NCBI GenBank assembly: GCA_022800525.1
Contig: JAAWQM010000028.1
Span: 1-37,099 of the forward strand
DNA length: 37,099 bases
Reading direction: 5' to 3'
Source of the DNA: Oscillospiraceae bacterium
GTDB taxonomy: Bacteria > Bacillota > Clostridia > Oscillospirales > Oscillospiraceae
Shown: positions 31,114 through 37,099 of the stretch, one piece after another
Numbering within the stretch: position 1 is the first letter of the stretch
Layout: each line of letters begins with the position of its first letter
The notes under the pieces: model-generated
Database searches by the model: none
Seen by the model: only the letters and a program-made list of their open reading frames with translations
Told to the model about the DNA's origin: nothing
Position numbers and translations under genes: made by a program

Positions 31114-32012
31114 GATTTGCGGCGGGCATTGACGGCGGCGGCACCAGGACTACCGTGGAGTGCCGGAGCGCGGACGGGACTGTCCTCTGCCGGGCAGTAT
31201 TTGGGCCATTTAACCTCAACAGCATCGGGGAGGAGCGCTTTACCGCGCTCTGGGCGGAGATTACCGCGTTCCTGGGTGAAAAAGGCCAATGCGCCGCCCT
31301 GTGCGCCGGGGCGGCGGGGGTCAGCAATCCCAGGGTACAGACCTTGACGGCCCAGGCGATGGAGCGGGCCGGTATTTCCAACTGGCGGATGGCAGGCGAT
31401 CACGAGATCGCCCTCCATGGGGCGCTCTCCGGCCAGCCGGGATGCGCTCTCATCGCCGGGACCGGGTCCATCTGCTGCGGCAGGAACGCCAGAGGCGAGT
31501 TCGTCCGCGTTGGCGGCTGGGGCCATCTCATTGACGACGGCGGCAGCGGCTACGCCCTGGGGCGTGACGCTCTGGCGGCGGTGGTGCGGCAGTGGGACGG
31601 ACGGGGCGAGAAGACCGTCCTCTCTGAGCTGGTTCCCGCCAAGCTGGGGATCAAAACGCCCCAGGAGCTCGTTGCGTACGCCTATGGCGGCGACAAGAGC
31701 CGTATTGCGGCGGCGGCCCCCCTGGTGGAGCAGGCCGCCGGTCTGGGCGACAGGATTGCGCTGCGCATCTATGGACGGGCAGGCATGGAGCTCAGTGCGC
31801 TTGCAGCAGCCGCGGCAAACCGGCTGGGGCTGGAGAATGGCGAAGTTGCCCTTCTGGGCGGCCTGCTGCGCCATGACAAGTGCCTCCGGGCGGCGTTCAT
31901 GGCGGACCTGATGGAAAAGGCGCCGGGGCTGCGGTGTGTGGAGCCCCGGCAGGACGCCGCCGCCGGAGCGGCCATGCTGGCTGTGGAGCTGCTGGGAAAG
32001 GACCTGCCATGA
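31110..32012 (+). CDS. murK: BadF/BadG-type amino-sugar kinase (MurK-like)
   Basis: The 300-residue kinase has the actin-like ATPase fold. The phosphate-1 loop is GIDGGGTRTTVEC (about 6-18), adenosine and phosphate-2 elements appear as CALIAGTGSICCGRN and GGWGHLIDDGGSGYALGRD, and the end carries CVEPRQDAAAGAAMLA. BadF-family kinases phosphorylate GlcNAc; Clostridium acetobutylicum MurK of this family accepts both GlcNAc and MurNAc. Placed after NamZ and NagZ, it would phosphorylate the two free sugars they release. Start and nagZ stop overlap as ATGA. Symbol by analogy only. Confidence 0.85.
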   Translation: MRFAAGIDGGGTRTTVECRSADGTVLCRAVFGPFNLNSIGEERFTALWAEITAFLGEKGQCAALCAGAAGVSNPRVQTLTAQAMERAGISNWRMAGDHEIALHGALSGQPGCALIAGTGSICCGRNARGEFVRVGGWGHLIDDGGSGYALGRDALAAVVRQWDGRGEKTVLSELVPAKLGIKTPQELVAYAYGGDKSRIAAAAPLVEQAAGLGDRIALRIYGRAGMELSALAAAAANRLGLENGEVALLGGLLRHDKCLRAAFMADLMEKAPGLRCVEPRQDAAAGAAMLAVELLGKDLP

Positions 32013-32635
32013 AGCTGCAATTCCAGAACGATTCTCCCATCGGTCAATTTGTTGGCCGTGTGCTGGAGCTGATTGGGCTGAATATTTTGTGGGCGGTCTG
32101 CTGCCTCCCTGTCGTTACGGCGGGAGCCGCCACCTGTGCGCTGCATTTCGTTCTCTCGCCGCAGAGGAATGGGGACGAGGGGGTATTCCGCTGCTTTTTC
32201 CGCTCCTTCCGCCGGAACTTCAGGCAGGCCACTCTTTTGTGGCTGCTGTTGCTGGCGCTGGGACTGCTGCTGGCGCTGTGCCTGCGGATTGTGTCCTTCT
32301 GGAACGGTACGGCAAGGACGGCGGGGATTATATTCTTCTGCGTGCCCGCACTGTTTCTGCTTATCATTGCCGGGTATGGATTCCCGCTGCTGGCCCAGTT
32401 TGAAATCCCCGCAAGGAAGCTGGTGGAGGATGCTCTGCTGCTGGGGCTGGCGCACTTCCCCCGGACGCTGGGCGTTGTTGGCCTGACCCTGCTGCCGGCG
32501 GCTCTCTGGTATTTTCTGCCCAGTCTTATATTGTGTGTGTTATTTATTTGGCTGCCGGTGGGGTTCTCCCTGACAGCCCTTTGGATGGAAAAGCTGCTGG
32601 AGCCGGTGTTCGCCCCATACCGGGAAGATTTTTGA
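32009..32635 (+). CDS. YesL/DUF624-family membrane protein
   Basis: The 208-residue protein has about five hydrophobic helices: LIGLNILWAVCCLPVVTAGA near the start, LLWLLLLALGLLLALCLRIV, GIIFFCVPALFLLIIAGYGF, and two towards the end. The opening ILWAVCCLPVVTAGAATCAL is the typical DUF624 (YesL) signature. Such proteins accompany CUT1 sugar importers in Firmicutes; their function is not established, though a role in transport or envelope sensing is supposed. The start overlaps the kinase stop as ATGA; it is the last gene of the salvage operon. Confidence 0.88.
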   Translation: MKLQFQNDSPIGQFVGRVLELIGLNILWAVCCLPVVTAGAATCALHFVLSPQRNGDEGVFRCFFRSFRRNFRQATLLWLLLLALGLLLALCLRIVSFWNGTARTAGIIFFCVPALFLLIIAGYGFPLLAQFEIPARKLVEDALLLGLAHFPRTLGVVGLTLLPAALWYFLPSLILCVLFIWLPVGFSLTALWMEKLLEPVFAPYREDF

Positions 32636-32781
32636 GGATACTTCCTTATCTGCCGCCCGGTATTTCAAGGCGCAGGGCATCTCCAGTCTGCCAGCGTCCA
32701 GACCGCTATGTACCGAAATTCTGTTCAGAGGGAAGGAGATTCGGTCTGACTCGTGTTTTCCGTTCAGAAATAATCCCCGCC

Positions 32782-32820
32782 AATTCCCCGCGCCCAACCG
32801 GGCGCGGGGAATTCTGTGTC
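32782..32820. terminator. Hairpin between convergent yesL-like and spoVA genes
   Basis: A perfect 14-bp stem (32782-32795 with 32800-32813) and a 4-nt loop, then CTGTGT. A T-run is lacking, but stem strength and position between two convergent units support termination. The preceding 32636-32781 holds no gene I can support. Confidence 0.65.
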
Positions 32821-32832
32821 CCGGGGAGAATC

Positions 32833-33189
32833 CTACCGCTTCTCCCCGGGCTTGAACACCAGAGCCGCCATCAGGGAGAACAGCACCGCCGCCGCGATAC
32901 CGCCCGCCGTGGCGGTGAGCCCGCCGGTCATCACGCCCAGCCAGCCCTTTTCCCCCACGGCCTTGGCCACTCCCTTGGCCAGATTAGAGCCGAAGCCCGT
33001 CAGGGGTACCGTCGCCCCCGCACCGCCCCAGTCCGCAATGGGCCCGTACACACCGATGGCCTCCAAAAACACGCCGCATACCACATACCCCGTCAGGATG
33101 CGGGCAGGCGTCAGTTGGGTCTTGTCGATGAAAATCTGTCCGATGGCACATAGGATGCCGCCGCACAGGAACGCGTTCAGATACTGCAT
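32833..33189 (-). CDS. spoVAE: Stage V sporulation protein AE (SpoVAEb)
   Basis: The 118-residue membrane protein matches SpoVAEb in length and layout: an N-terminal helix LNAFLCGGILCAIGQIFIDK, then TQLTPARILTGYVVCGVFLEAIGVY, a Gly-rich GAGATVPLTGFGSNLAKGV block, and a final helix. SpoVA proteins form the inner-spore-membrane channel for dipicolinic acid with Ca2+, loading it in sporulation and releasing it in germination. AAGGAGG lies about 10 nt upstream. It follows spoVAD by 18 nt. Confidence 0.93.
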   Translation of the reverse strand: MQYLNAFLCGGILCAIGQIFIDKTQLTPARILTGYVVCGVFLEAIGVYGPIADWGGAGATVPLTGFGSNLAKGVAKAVGEKGWLGVMTGGLTATAGGIAAAVLFSLMAALVFKPGEKR

Positions 33190-33207
33190 ACATGGTCGTC
33201 CTCCTTG

Positions 33208-34215
33208 TCATTTCTCAATGGTCACCGCGTGGCAGATGCTGGGGATGCTCTCCCCCTGGAACGAGGACGTGGGGGACAGCAATGCCCCGGTGGGCGCGAA
33301 AAGGAGCTTGTGCAGATGTCCCTCCGCCATCTGCCGCAGGAAATATCCGCACAGCACGCTGGCGGAGCACCCGCAGCCGCTGGCCCCGGCGTGCATGTCC
33401 TGCTTCTGGATGTCGTAGAGCAGCATTCCACAGTCCTGATAGTTCCTGCTCATATCAATCCCGTCCTGGGCGAAGAAATCCGTGACGATCTGGTGTCCCA
33501 GAACGCCCAGGTCGCCGGTGACGACCAGGTCATAGTCCGATGGACTGGTGCCTGTGGCCTGGAAGTGGGCGGCCAGGGTGTCGTAGGCTGCGGGGGCCAT
33601 GGCGGCTCCCATGTTGTTCACATCGCAGATGCCTTTGTCCACGATTTTCCCGCAGGTAACAGTGGTAATCCTCGGCCCGTTCCCCTCGTCTCCCAGGATC
33701 ATGCACCCGGAGGCCGTGGCAGTCCACTGGGCGGTAGGGGTGCGCTGGTTGCCGTAGGGCACGGGCATCCGGTACTGCCGCTCGGCGGTACAGAAGTGGC
33801 TGGAGGTCATGGCCGCCAGCCGCTGGGCGAAGCCGCCCGCAATAAGCAAGGATCCCAGCGCCATGGACTCCCCCATGGTGGAGCAGGCCCCGTACAGCCC
33901 ATAAAATGGGATATTGAAATCCCGCAGGCCGAAGGATGTGCCGATGCACTGGTTGAGCAGGTCGCCTGCCAGCACATAGTCCATCTGTCCCGGCGAAAAG
34001 CCGCCCTTTTCCAGGGCGCGGCTCAGGGCCAGCTTCTGCATGGCGCTTTCCGCTTTCTCCCAGGTCGTCTCACCGAAAAAGCTGTCCTCGCACAGGTGGT
34101 CAAAGTATTCCGCCAGCGGGCCCTCGCCCTCCTGCTTGCCGCCCACGGCGGCATGGGAGAGGATAACCGCCGGTTTTTCCAGAGCGACGGTCTGCCGCCC
34201 CAATCGTTTCTGCAT
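33208..34215 (-). CDS. spoVAD: Stage V sporulation protein AD
   Basis: The 335-residue protein has the thiolase-like fold of SpoVAD, which binds dipicolinic acid at the outer face of the inner spore membrane. Blocks include KPAVILSHAAVGGKQEGEGP, GDLLNQCIGTSFGLRDFNIP, FYGLYGACSTMGESMALGSL, SSHFCTAERQYRMPVPYGNQ and GCMILGDEGNGP. GGAGG lies 8 nt before the ATG. Normally spoVAC lies directly before it; here the next gene upstream is divergent and unrelated, so spoVAC is elsewhere. A forespore (sigma-G) promoter is expected, but I could not fit one confidently. Confidence 0.95.
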   Translation of the reverse strand: MQKRLGRQTVALEKPAVILSHAAVGGKQEGEGPLAEYFDHLCEDSFFGETTWEKAESAMQKLALSRALEKGGFSPGQMDYVLAGDLLNQCIGTSFGLRDFNIPFYGLYGACSTMGESMALGSLLIAGGFAQRLAAMTSSHFCTAERQYRMPVPYGNQRTPTAQWTATASGCMILGDEGNGPRITTVTCGKIVDKGICDVNNMGAAMAPAAYDTLAAHFQATGTSPSDYDLVVTGDLGVLGHQIVTDFFAQDGIDMSRNYQDCGMLLYDIQKQDMHAGASGCGCSASVLCGYFLRQMAEGHLHKLLFAPTGALLSPTSSFQGESIPSICHAVTIEK

Positions 34216-34322
34216 GGTCTCGCCTCCAAAACCGAACTTGCGGGCGCTGCCCGCTCCGTACGGTTAGTCTGCGCGCTTTTTTCCGGAATATGAGCGGATT
34301 TTGCCTGTCCCGAAAATTCCAG

Positions 34323-34351
34323 TGGAAATTCCCGCGGGTACAGTGTATAAT
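34323..34351 (+). promoter_or_regulatory. Sigma-A promoter of the multi-CxxC protein gene
   Basis: TGGAAA (34323-34328), a 17-nt spacer and TATAAT (34346-34351), about 20 nt before AGGAGAAG. Confidence 0.6.
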
Positions 34352-34382
34352 AGGAAAAATACGAAAGCATAGGAGAAGCGTT

Positions 34383-34982
34383 ATGGCGGAACAAATGAGA
34401 ACATTTGGATATATCTGCCCCTCCTGCGGCAAGGCGGTGTGCGGCCAGCGCACCCGGTTCGCCCTGGCGGCGGCTGCGGTGGGGGTGGTCTGCGACTGCG
34501 GACACAGCGAGCTGACAGCGGAGCCTGCCGGGGAGAGCTACCGGGTTACGGCGCCCTGCGGGGTCTGCGGCGGGGAGCACCGGGCGGAGGTCCCCGCGCG
34601 GGCTTTCCTGGAGGGGCCTGGCGTGGGGCTGGCCTGTCCGGAGACCCGGCAGCTATGCTGCTATATCGGAGGACGGGAAAAGGTGGAGAAGGCCCTGGCG
34701 GAGCTGAAGCGGGCCGTTGAGAAGAAAAAGGACGGCGGCGGTACCTTCCTGGATGACATCATCATGTATGAGGTCCTCTCCGAGCTGAAGGATATTGCTG
34801 CCCGCGGCGGGATTTCCTGCACCTGCGGGGCGCGGGGCTGCGGCATGGAGATTCACGGCGCGGTGGTGGAGCTGGTCTGCCGGACCTGCGGCGGGCGGCT
34901 GCGGGTCTCCGCCGCCACGGACGAGGACCTGGACAGCCTGTGCTGCCAGCAGACGCTGACCATCCGGGGAACCGGAACATGA
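34383..34982 (+). CDS. Cysteine-rich multi-zinc-ribbon protein, unknown function
   Basis: The 199-residue soluble protein carries several Cys pairs: C12/C15, C37/C39, C59/C62, C146/C148 and C166/C169, with further Cys at 85, 92, 93, 187 and 188. The first pairs would form two zinc ribbons around short beta-strands. A helical, charged segment (about 97-141; EKVEKALAELKRAVEKKK, TFLDDIIMYEVLSELKDIA) separates them from a C-terminal ribbon. I know similar uncharacterised proteins in Oscillospiraceae but no function. AGGAGAAG precedes the ATG. It probably shares a transcript with the metal transporter 39 nt downstream, consistent with metal binding (inference). Confidence 0.8.
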   Translation: MAEQMRTFGYICPSCGKAVCGQRTRFALAAAAVGVVCDCGHSELTAEPAGESYRVTAPCGVCGGEHRAEVPARAFLEGPGVGLACPETRQLCCYIGGREKVEKALAELKRAVEKKKDGGGTFLDDIIMYEVLSELKDIAARGGISCTCGARGCGMEIHGAVVELVCRTCGGRLRVSAATDEDLDSLCCQQTLTIRGTGT

Positions 34983-35021
34983 CCGGCGCTGTCCTGCGGG
35001 ACAGACAGAAGTGAGGTTTCC

Positions 35022-36188
35022 ATGATTGACTTCCTGGCAAAACGATTTATCAAGGACTATACCAATTTTTCCAGCCCGGCCGTACGGCGCGGCTACGGTG
35101 TGCTGTGCGGCTGCGTGGGCGTTGGGCTGAACGTGCTGCTGTTTCTGGGGAAGCTGCTGGCGGGGGCGCTGTCCGGGTCCATCGCCGTCATTGCCGACGC
35201 CGTCAACAACCTGTCCGACGCAGGCTCGTCCGTTGTGACGCTGCTGGGCTTCAAGCTGGCGGCCCAGGACCCGGACCAGGACCACCCCTTCGGCCATGGG
35301 CGGCTGGAGTACATCTCCGGACTGGTGGTGTCCATGGTCATCCTGCTCATGGGGGTGGAGCTGGCCAAGACCTCCGTGGAGAAGATCATCCGCCCTGAGC
35401 CAGTGACGTTCAGCCCGCTCATCGCCGCCATCCTGGCAGCCTCCATCGCGGTGAAGCTCTATATGGCCTGTTACAACCGCCGCATGGGCAAACGGCTGGG
35501 CTCCGCCGCCATGTCCGCCACCGCCATGGACAGCCTCAGCGACTGTATGGCTACCGGCGCGGTGCTGCTGGGTACGCTGGCGGGGCGCTTCTGGGGGGTG
35601 CAGATCGATGGCTGGTGCGGGTGCGTGGTGGCGGCGTTTATCCTCTGCTCCGGCTTCCAGGCCGCCAAGGGGACCATTGATCCCCTGCTGGGCCAGCCGC
35701 CTTCCCCGGAGTTCGTAGCGCAGGTCTACGCCCTGGTCCACTCCCATCCGGAGATATTGGGCATCCACGACCTGATTGTTCACGACTACGGCCCCGGGAG
35801 GCGTATCCTGTCCCTCCACGCGGAGATCCCCGCCAGCGGGGACATCCTGGCGCTTCACGACGTGGTGGACTCCCTGGAGCGGGAGCTGGCCGAAAAAATG
35901 GGCTGCACCGCCACCATCCATATGGACCCGGTGGTCAACGACGGCGGCATGACCCAGGAGGCACGGGAGCGGGTGGCGGCGGTGGTGCGGCTTATTGACC
36001 CTGGCATCTCCATCCACGATTTCCGCATGGTGCCCGGGACCACACGCACAAAGCTGATCTTCGACGCCCAGATTCCCTTTCAGTGCCCCCTGCCGGACGG
36101 GGAGGTCAGAAGGCGCATCCAGAACGGGGTCAGAGCCCTGGATGAAAACTGGTCCGCCGTGGTGAATGTGGAGAAGGGCTATGTGTAG
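35022..36188 (+). CDS. Cation diffusion facilitator metal transporter
   Basis: The 388-residue protein belongs to the CDF family, which exports Zn2+, Mn2+, Fe2+ or Co2+ in exchange for protons. Six membrane helices lie in residues about 25-215. Metal-site blocks are IADAVNNLSDAGSSVV in helix 2 and ATAMDSLSDCMATGAVL in helix 5, with DPDQDHPFGHGRLEYISGLV between helices 2 and 3. Helix 2 shows Asn before the Asp of the site, a feature of some Mn/Fe-type members, so the metal is uncertain. The soluble C-terminal part (about 222-388) is longer than usual by one extra module (LIDPGISIHDFRMVPGTTRT). Confidence 0.9.
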   Translation: MIDFLAKRFIKDYTNFSSPAVRRGYGVLCGCVGVGLNVLLFLGKLLAGALSGSIAVIADAVNNLSDAGSSVVTLLGFKLAAQDPDQDHPFGHGRLEYISGLVVSMVILLMGVELAKTSVEKIIRPEPVTFSPLIAAILAASIAVKLYMACYNRRMGKRLGSAAMSATAMDSLSDCMATGAVLLGTLAGRFWGVQIDGWCGCVVAAFILCSGFQAAKGTIDPLLGQPPSPEFVAQVYALVHSHPEILGIHDLIVHDYGPGRRILSLHAEIPASGDILALHDVVDSLERELAEKMGCTATIHMDPVVNDGGMTQEARERVAAVVRLIDPGISIHDFRMVPGTTRTKLIFDAQIPFQCPLPDGEVRRRIQNGVRALDENWSAVVNVEKGYV

Positions 36189-36190
36189 GC

Positions 36191-36230
36191 AAAAAAGCGC
36201 TGTACCCTCGGCGGTACAGCGCTTTTCACA
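36191..36230. terminator. Bidirectional terminator
   Basis: A perfect 14-bp stem (36193-36206 with 36213-36226) whose ends are A-rich and T-rich, loop CTCGGC. It serves the converging CDF and thioredoxin genes. Confidence 0.88.
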
Positions 36231-36240
36231 TTGAGACAGC

Positions 36241-36570
36241 TCAGCTGACATGGGCGGGGTCCAGGCCGGTCATCTCCAGGATCTCCTCCTTGGATCTGCC
36301 GCCAACCTCTCGCCGGACAGGCTCACCGTCCCGGAAGACGATCAGGGTGGGGATGCTCATGATCCGGTACTGGCGGGCCAGCTCCGGTTCATTGTCCACA
36401 TTCACCTTGCCCACCTTCACGGCGGTTTGCTCCCGGGCGACCTCTTCAATCGTGGGAGCCAGGGCCTGGCAGGGGCCGCACCACTCGGCCCAGAAGTCCA
36501 CCAGCACCGGCCTGTCTGAGCGCAGAACCTCTTGAGCGAAATTATCTTTTGTCAGCGTGATATAGGACAT
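36241..36570 (-). CDS. trxA: Thioredoxin
   Basis: The 109-residue protein is a standard cytosolic thioredoxin: VLVDFWAEWCGPCQALAPTI with the redox pair Cys31/Cys34, the buried Asp25, VGKVNVDNEPELARQYRIMS, and the cis-proline block SIPTLIVFRDGEPV. It reduces protein disulfides using thioredoxin reductase. AAAGGAG lies about 10 nt before the ATG. It is a single-gene unit with its own promoter about 90 nt upstream and a leader hairpin. Confidence 0.95.
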   Translation of the reverse strand: MSYITLTKDNFAQEVLRSDRPVLVDFWAEWCGPCQALAPTIEEVAREQTAVKVGKVNVDNEPELARQYRIMSIPTLIVFRDGEPVRREVGGRSKEEILEMTGLDPAHVS

Positions 36571-36605
36571 CGTGTCGTGTCTCCTTTCTGTGGTATCATC
36601 ATTGT

Positions 36606-36628
36606 TCAGCGGCGGGAACCGCCGCTGA
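36606..36628 (-). other. Hairpin in the trxA leader
   Basis: A perfect 10-bp GC-rich stem (36606-36615 with 36619-36628) and 3-nt loop lie between the trxA promoter and its ribosome site. No T-run follows, so it is not a terminator; it could stabilise the mRNA. Confidence 0.4.
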
Positions 36629-36660
36629 CTCCCAAAGCCTCCGTTGAGGTCTTTGTCTGT

Positions 36661-36689
36661 AGTATAACCTAATTTCGCTGAAATCTCAA
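36661..36689 (-). promoter_or_regulatory. Sigma-A promoter of trxA
   Basis: On the minus strand TTGAGA (36689-36684), a 17-nt spacer and TATACT (36666-36661). Confidence 0.8.
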
Positions 36690-36715
36690 CAGGTTTTTTG
36701 GGGGAAGGCTCCGGT

Positions 36716-36743
36716 CACCATCTCCGCCTCCGCCGCATAGGCT
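36716..36743 (+). promoter_or_regulatory. Possible sigma-K-type promoter of the amidase-like gene
   Basis: CACC (36716-36719), 16 nt, CATAGGCT (36736-36743) resembles the mother-cell sigma-K pattern (mACm, then CATAnnnTA). No sigma-A promoter is seen in 36690-36765. The start site would fall only just before the ribosome site, which weakens the case. Confidence 0.25.
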
Positions 36744-36765
36744 GGAAAAACAGGAGGTACGCATT

Positions 36766-37099
36766 ATGCCGATCATTTTTTTAAGCCCGTCCACGCAGGA
36801 AAAGAACATGTACGTTACCGGAACCGGCAGCGAAGAGGATTGGATGAACCGTCTGGCGGACGCCATGATCCCGTATCTGAACAGCTGCGGCATCCGCTAT
36901 ACCCGCAACACGCCGGATATGACGGCCGGCAGCTCCATCCGGCAGGCAAACCAGGGCTGGTACGATTTCTACCTTGCCCTCCACTCCAACGCGGCGGGGG
37001 AGGGAAACTATGGAAACGTCCGGGGCATCATCGCCTTTTACTATCCCAGCAGCACGCAGGGCCAGCGCGCCGCGCAGATTTTTGTGAACAACCTGCGGG
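36766..37099 (+). CDS. N-acetylmuramoyl-L-alanine amidase-like protein, 5' part
   Basis: The frame opens at ATG 36766, 8 nt after AGGAGG, and leaves the window at 37099 without a stop, giving 111 residues. It begins MPIIFLSPSTQEKNMYVTGT and contains the amidase_3-like elements EEDWMNRLADAMIPYL (helix carrying the Glu), GIRYTRNTPDM, SIRQANQGWYDFYLALHSNA with the zinc His in LALHSNA, and RGIIAFYYPSS. These enzymes cut the MurNAc-L-Ala bond of peptidoglycan. No signal peptide is seen, as in some spore-cortex or prophage-type amidases. The catalytic Glu near the C-terminus is beyond the window. Confidence 0.82.
   Translation, partial: MPIIFLSPSTQEKNMYVTGTGSEEDWMNRLADAMIPYLNSCGIRYTRNTPDMTAGSSIRQANQGWYDFYLALHSNAAGEGNYGNVRGIIAFYYPSSTQGQRAAQIFVNNLR

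Noticed and set aside
34216-34330. Sigma-G promoter of spoVAD
   Set aside because: A CATATTC near the expected -10 has no acceptable -35 at 16-18 nt, so I could not support it.

Overview
The window comes from a GC-rich, endospore-forming Firmicute of the class Clostridia, most likely in Oscillospiraceae (Flavonifractor/Lawsonibacter/Dysosmobacter-like). The reasons are the spoVAD/spoVAEb pair, strong AGGAGG-type ribosome sites, many exact TTGNNN-N17-TATAAT promoters, a BlaI/BlaR1-type pair, and an ABC sugar importer encoded without its own ATPase. The taxon is an inference from gene content; no marker gene was compared. I see no rRNA, tRNA, CRISPR array, IS element or prophage.

Left end (1-970): the start of an unidentified gene, a decayed S41-peptidase-like pseudogene, a terminator, and a well-formed 51-codon gene. 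From 9204 down to 977 (minus strand) runs a tight four-gene operon: a 1602-residue protein combining an HD domain, helical repeats, a nucleotidyltransferase, a GNAT-like part and a phosphoribosyltransferase; a lactate/malate-dehydrogenase-like protein; a flavodoxin-fold protein; and a MATE exporter. It has its own promoter and is the best candidate for an undescribed pathway.

Middle (9.2-19.7 kb): housekeeping and small regulatory units: thiN, a greA-like gene, a bactofilin, a zinc-ribbon protein, an AraC regulator, a blaI/blaR1-like pair with a striking double-dyad operator, nfo, cca and murC. A consensus promoter straddles the murC stop codon and appears to drive a 12-codon leader peptide, a terminator-like hairpin and a GNAT gene, an arrangement typical of ribosome-mediated attenuation.

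19.8-32.6 kb: a peptidoglycan-sugar salvage locus. A divergent RpiR/SIS regulator faces a lipoprotein binding protein, two CUT1 permeases, a double-GNAT protein, a PIG-L/LmbE-like protein, murQ, a 42-codon ORF, anmK, namZ (DUF1343), nagZ (GH3), a BadF-type amino-sugar kinase (murK-like) and a YesL-like membrane protein. Import of GlcNAc/MurNAc saccharides, cytosolic cleavage by NagZ and NamZ, phosphorylation by the kinase and AnmK, and ether cleavage by MurQ would give GlcNAc-6-phosphate.

Right end (32.8-37.1 kb): spoVAEb and spoVAD without spoVAC, a multi-CxxC protein, a CDF metal transporter, thioredoxin, and the start of an amidase-like cell-wall hydrolase cut by the window edge.
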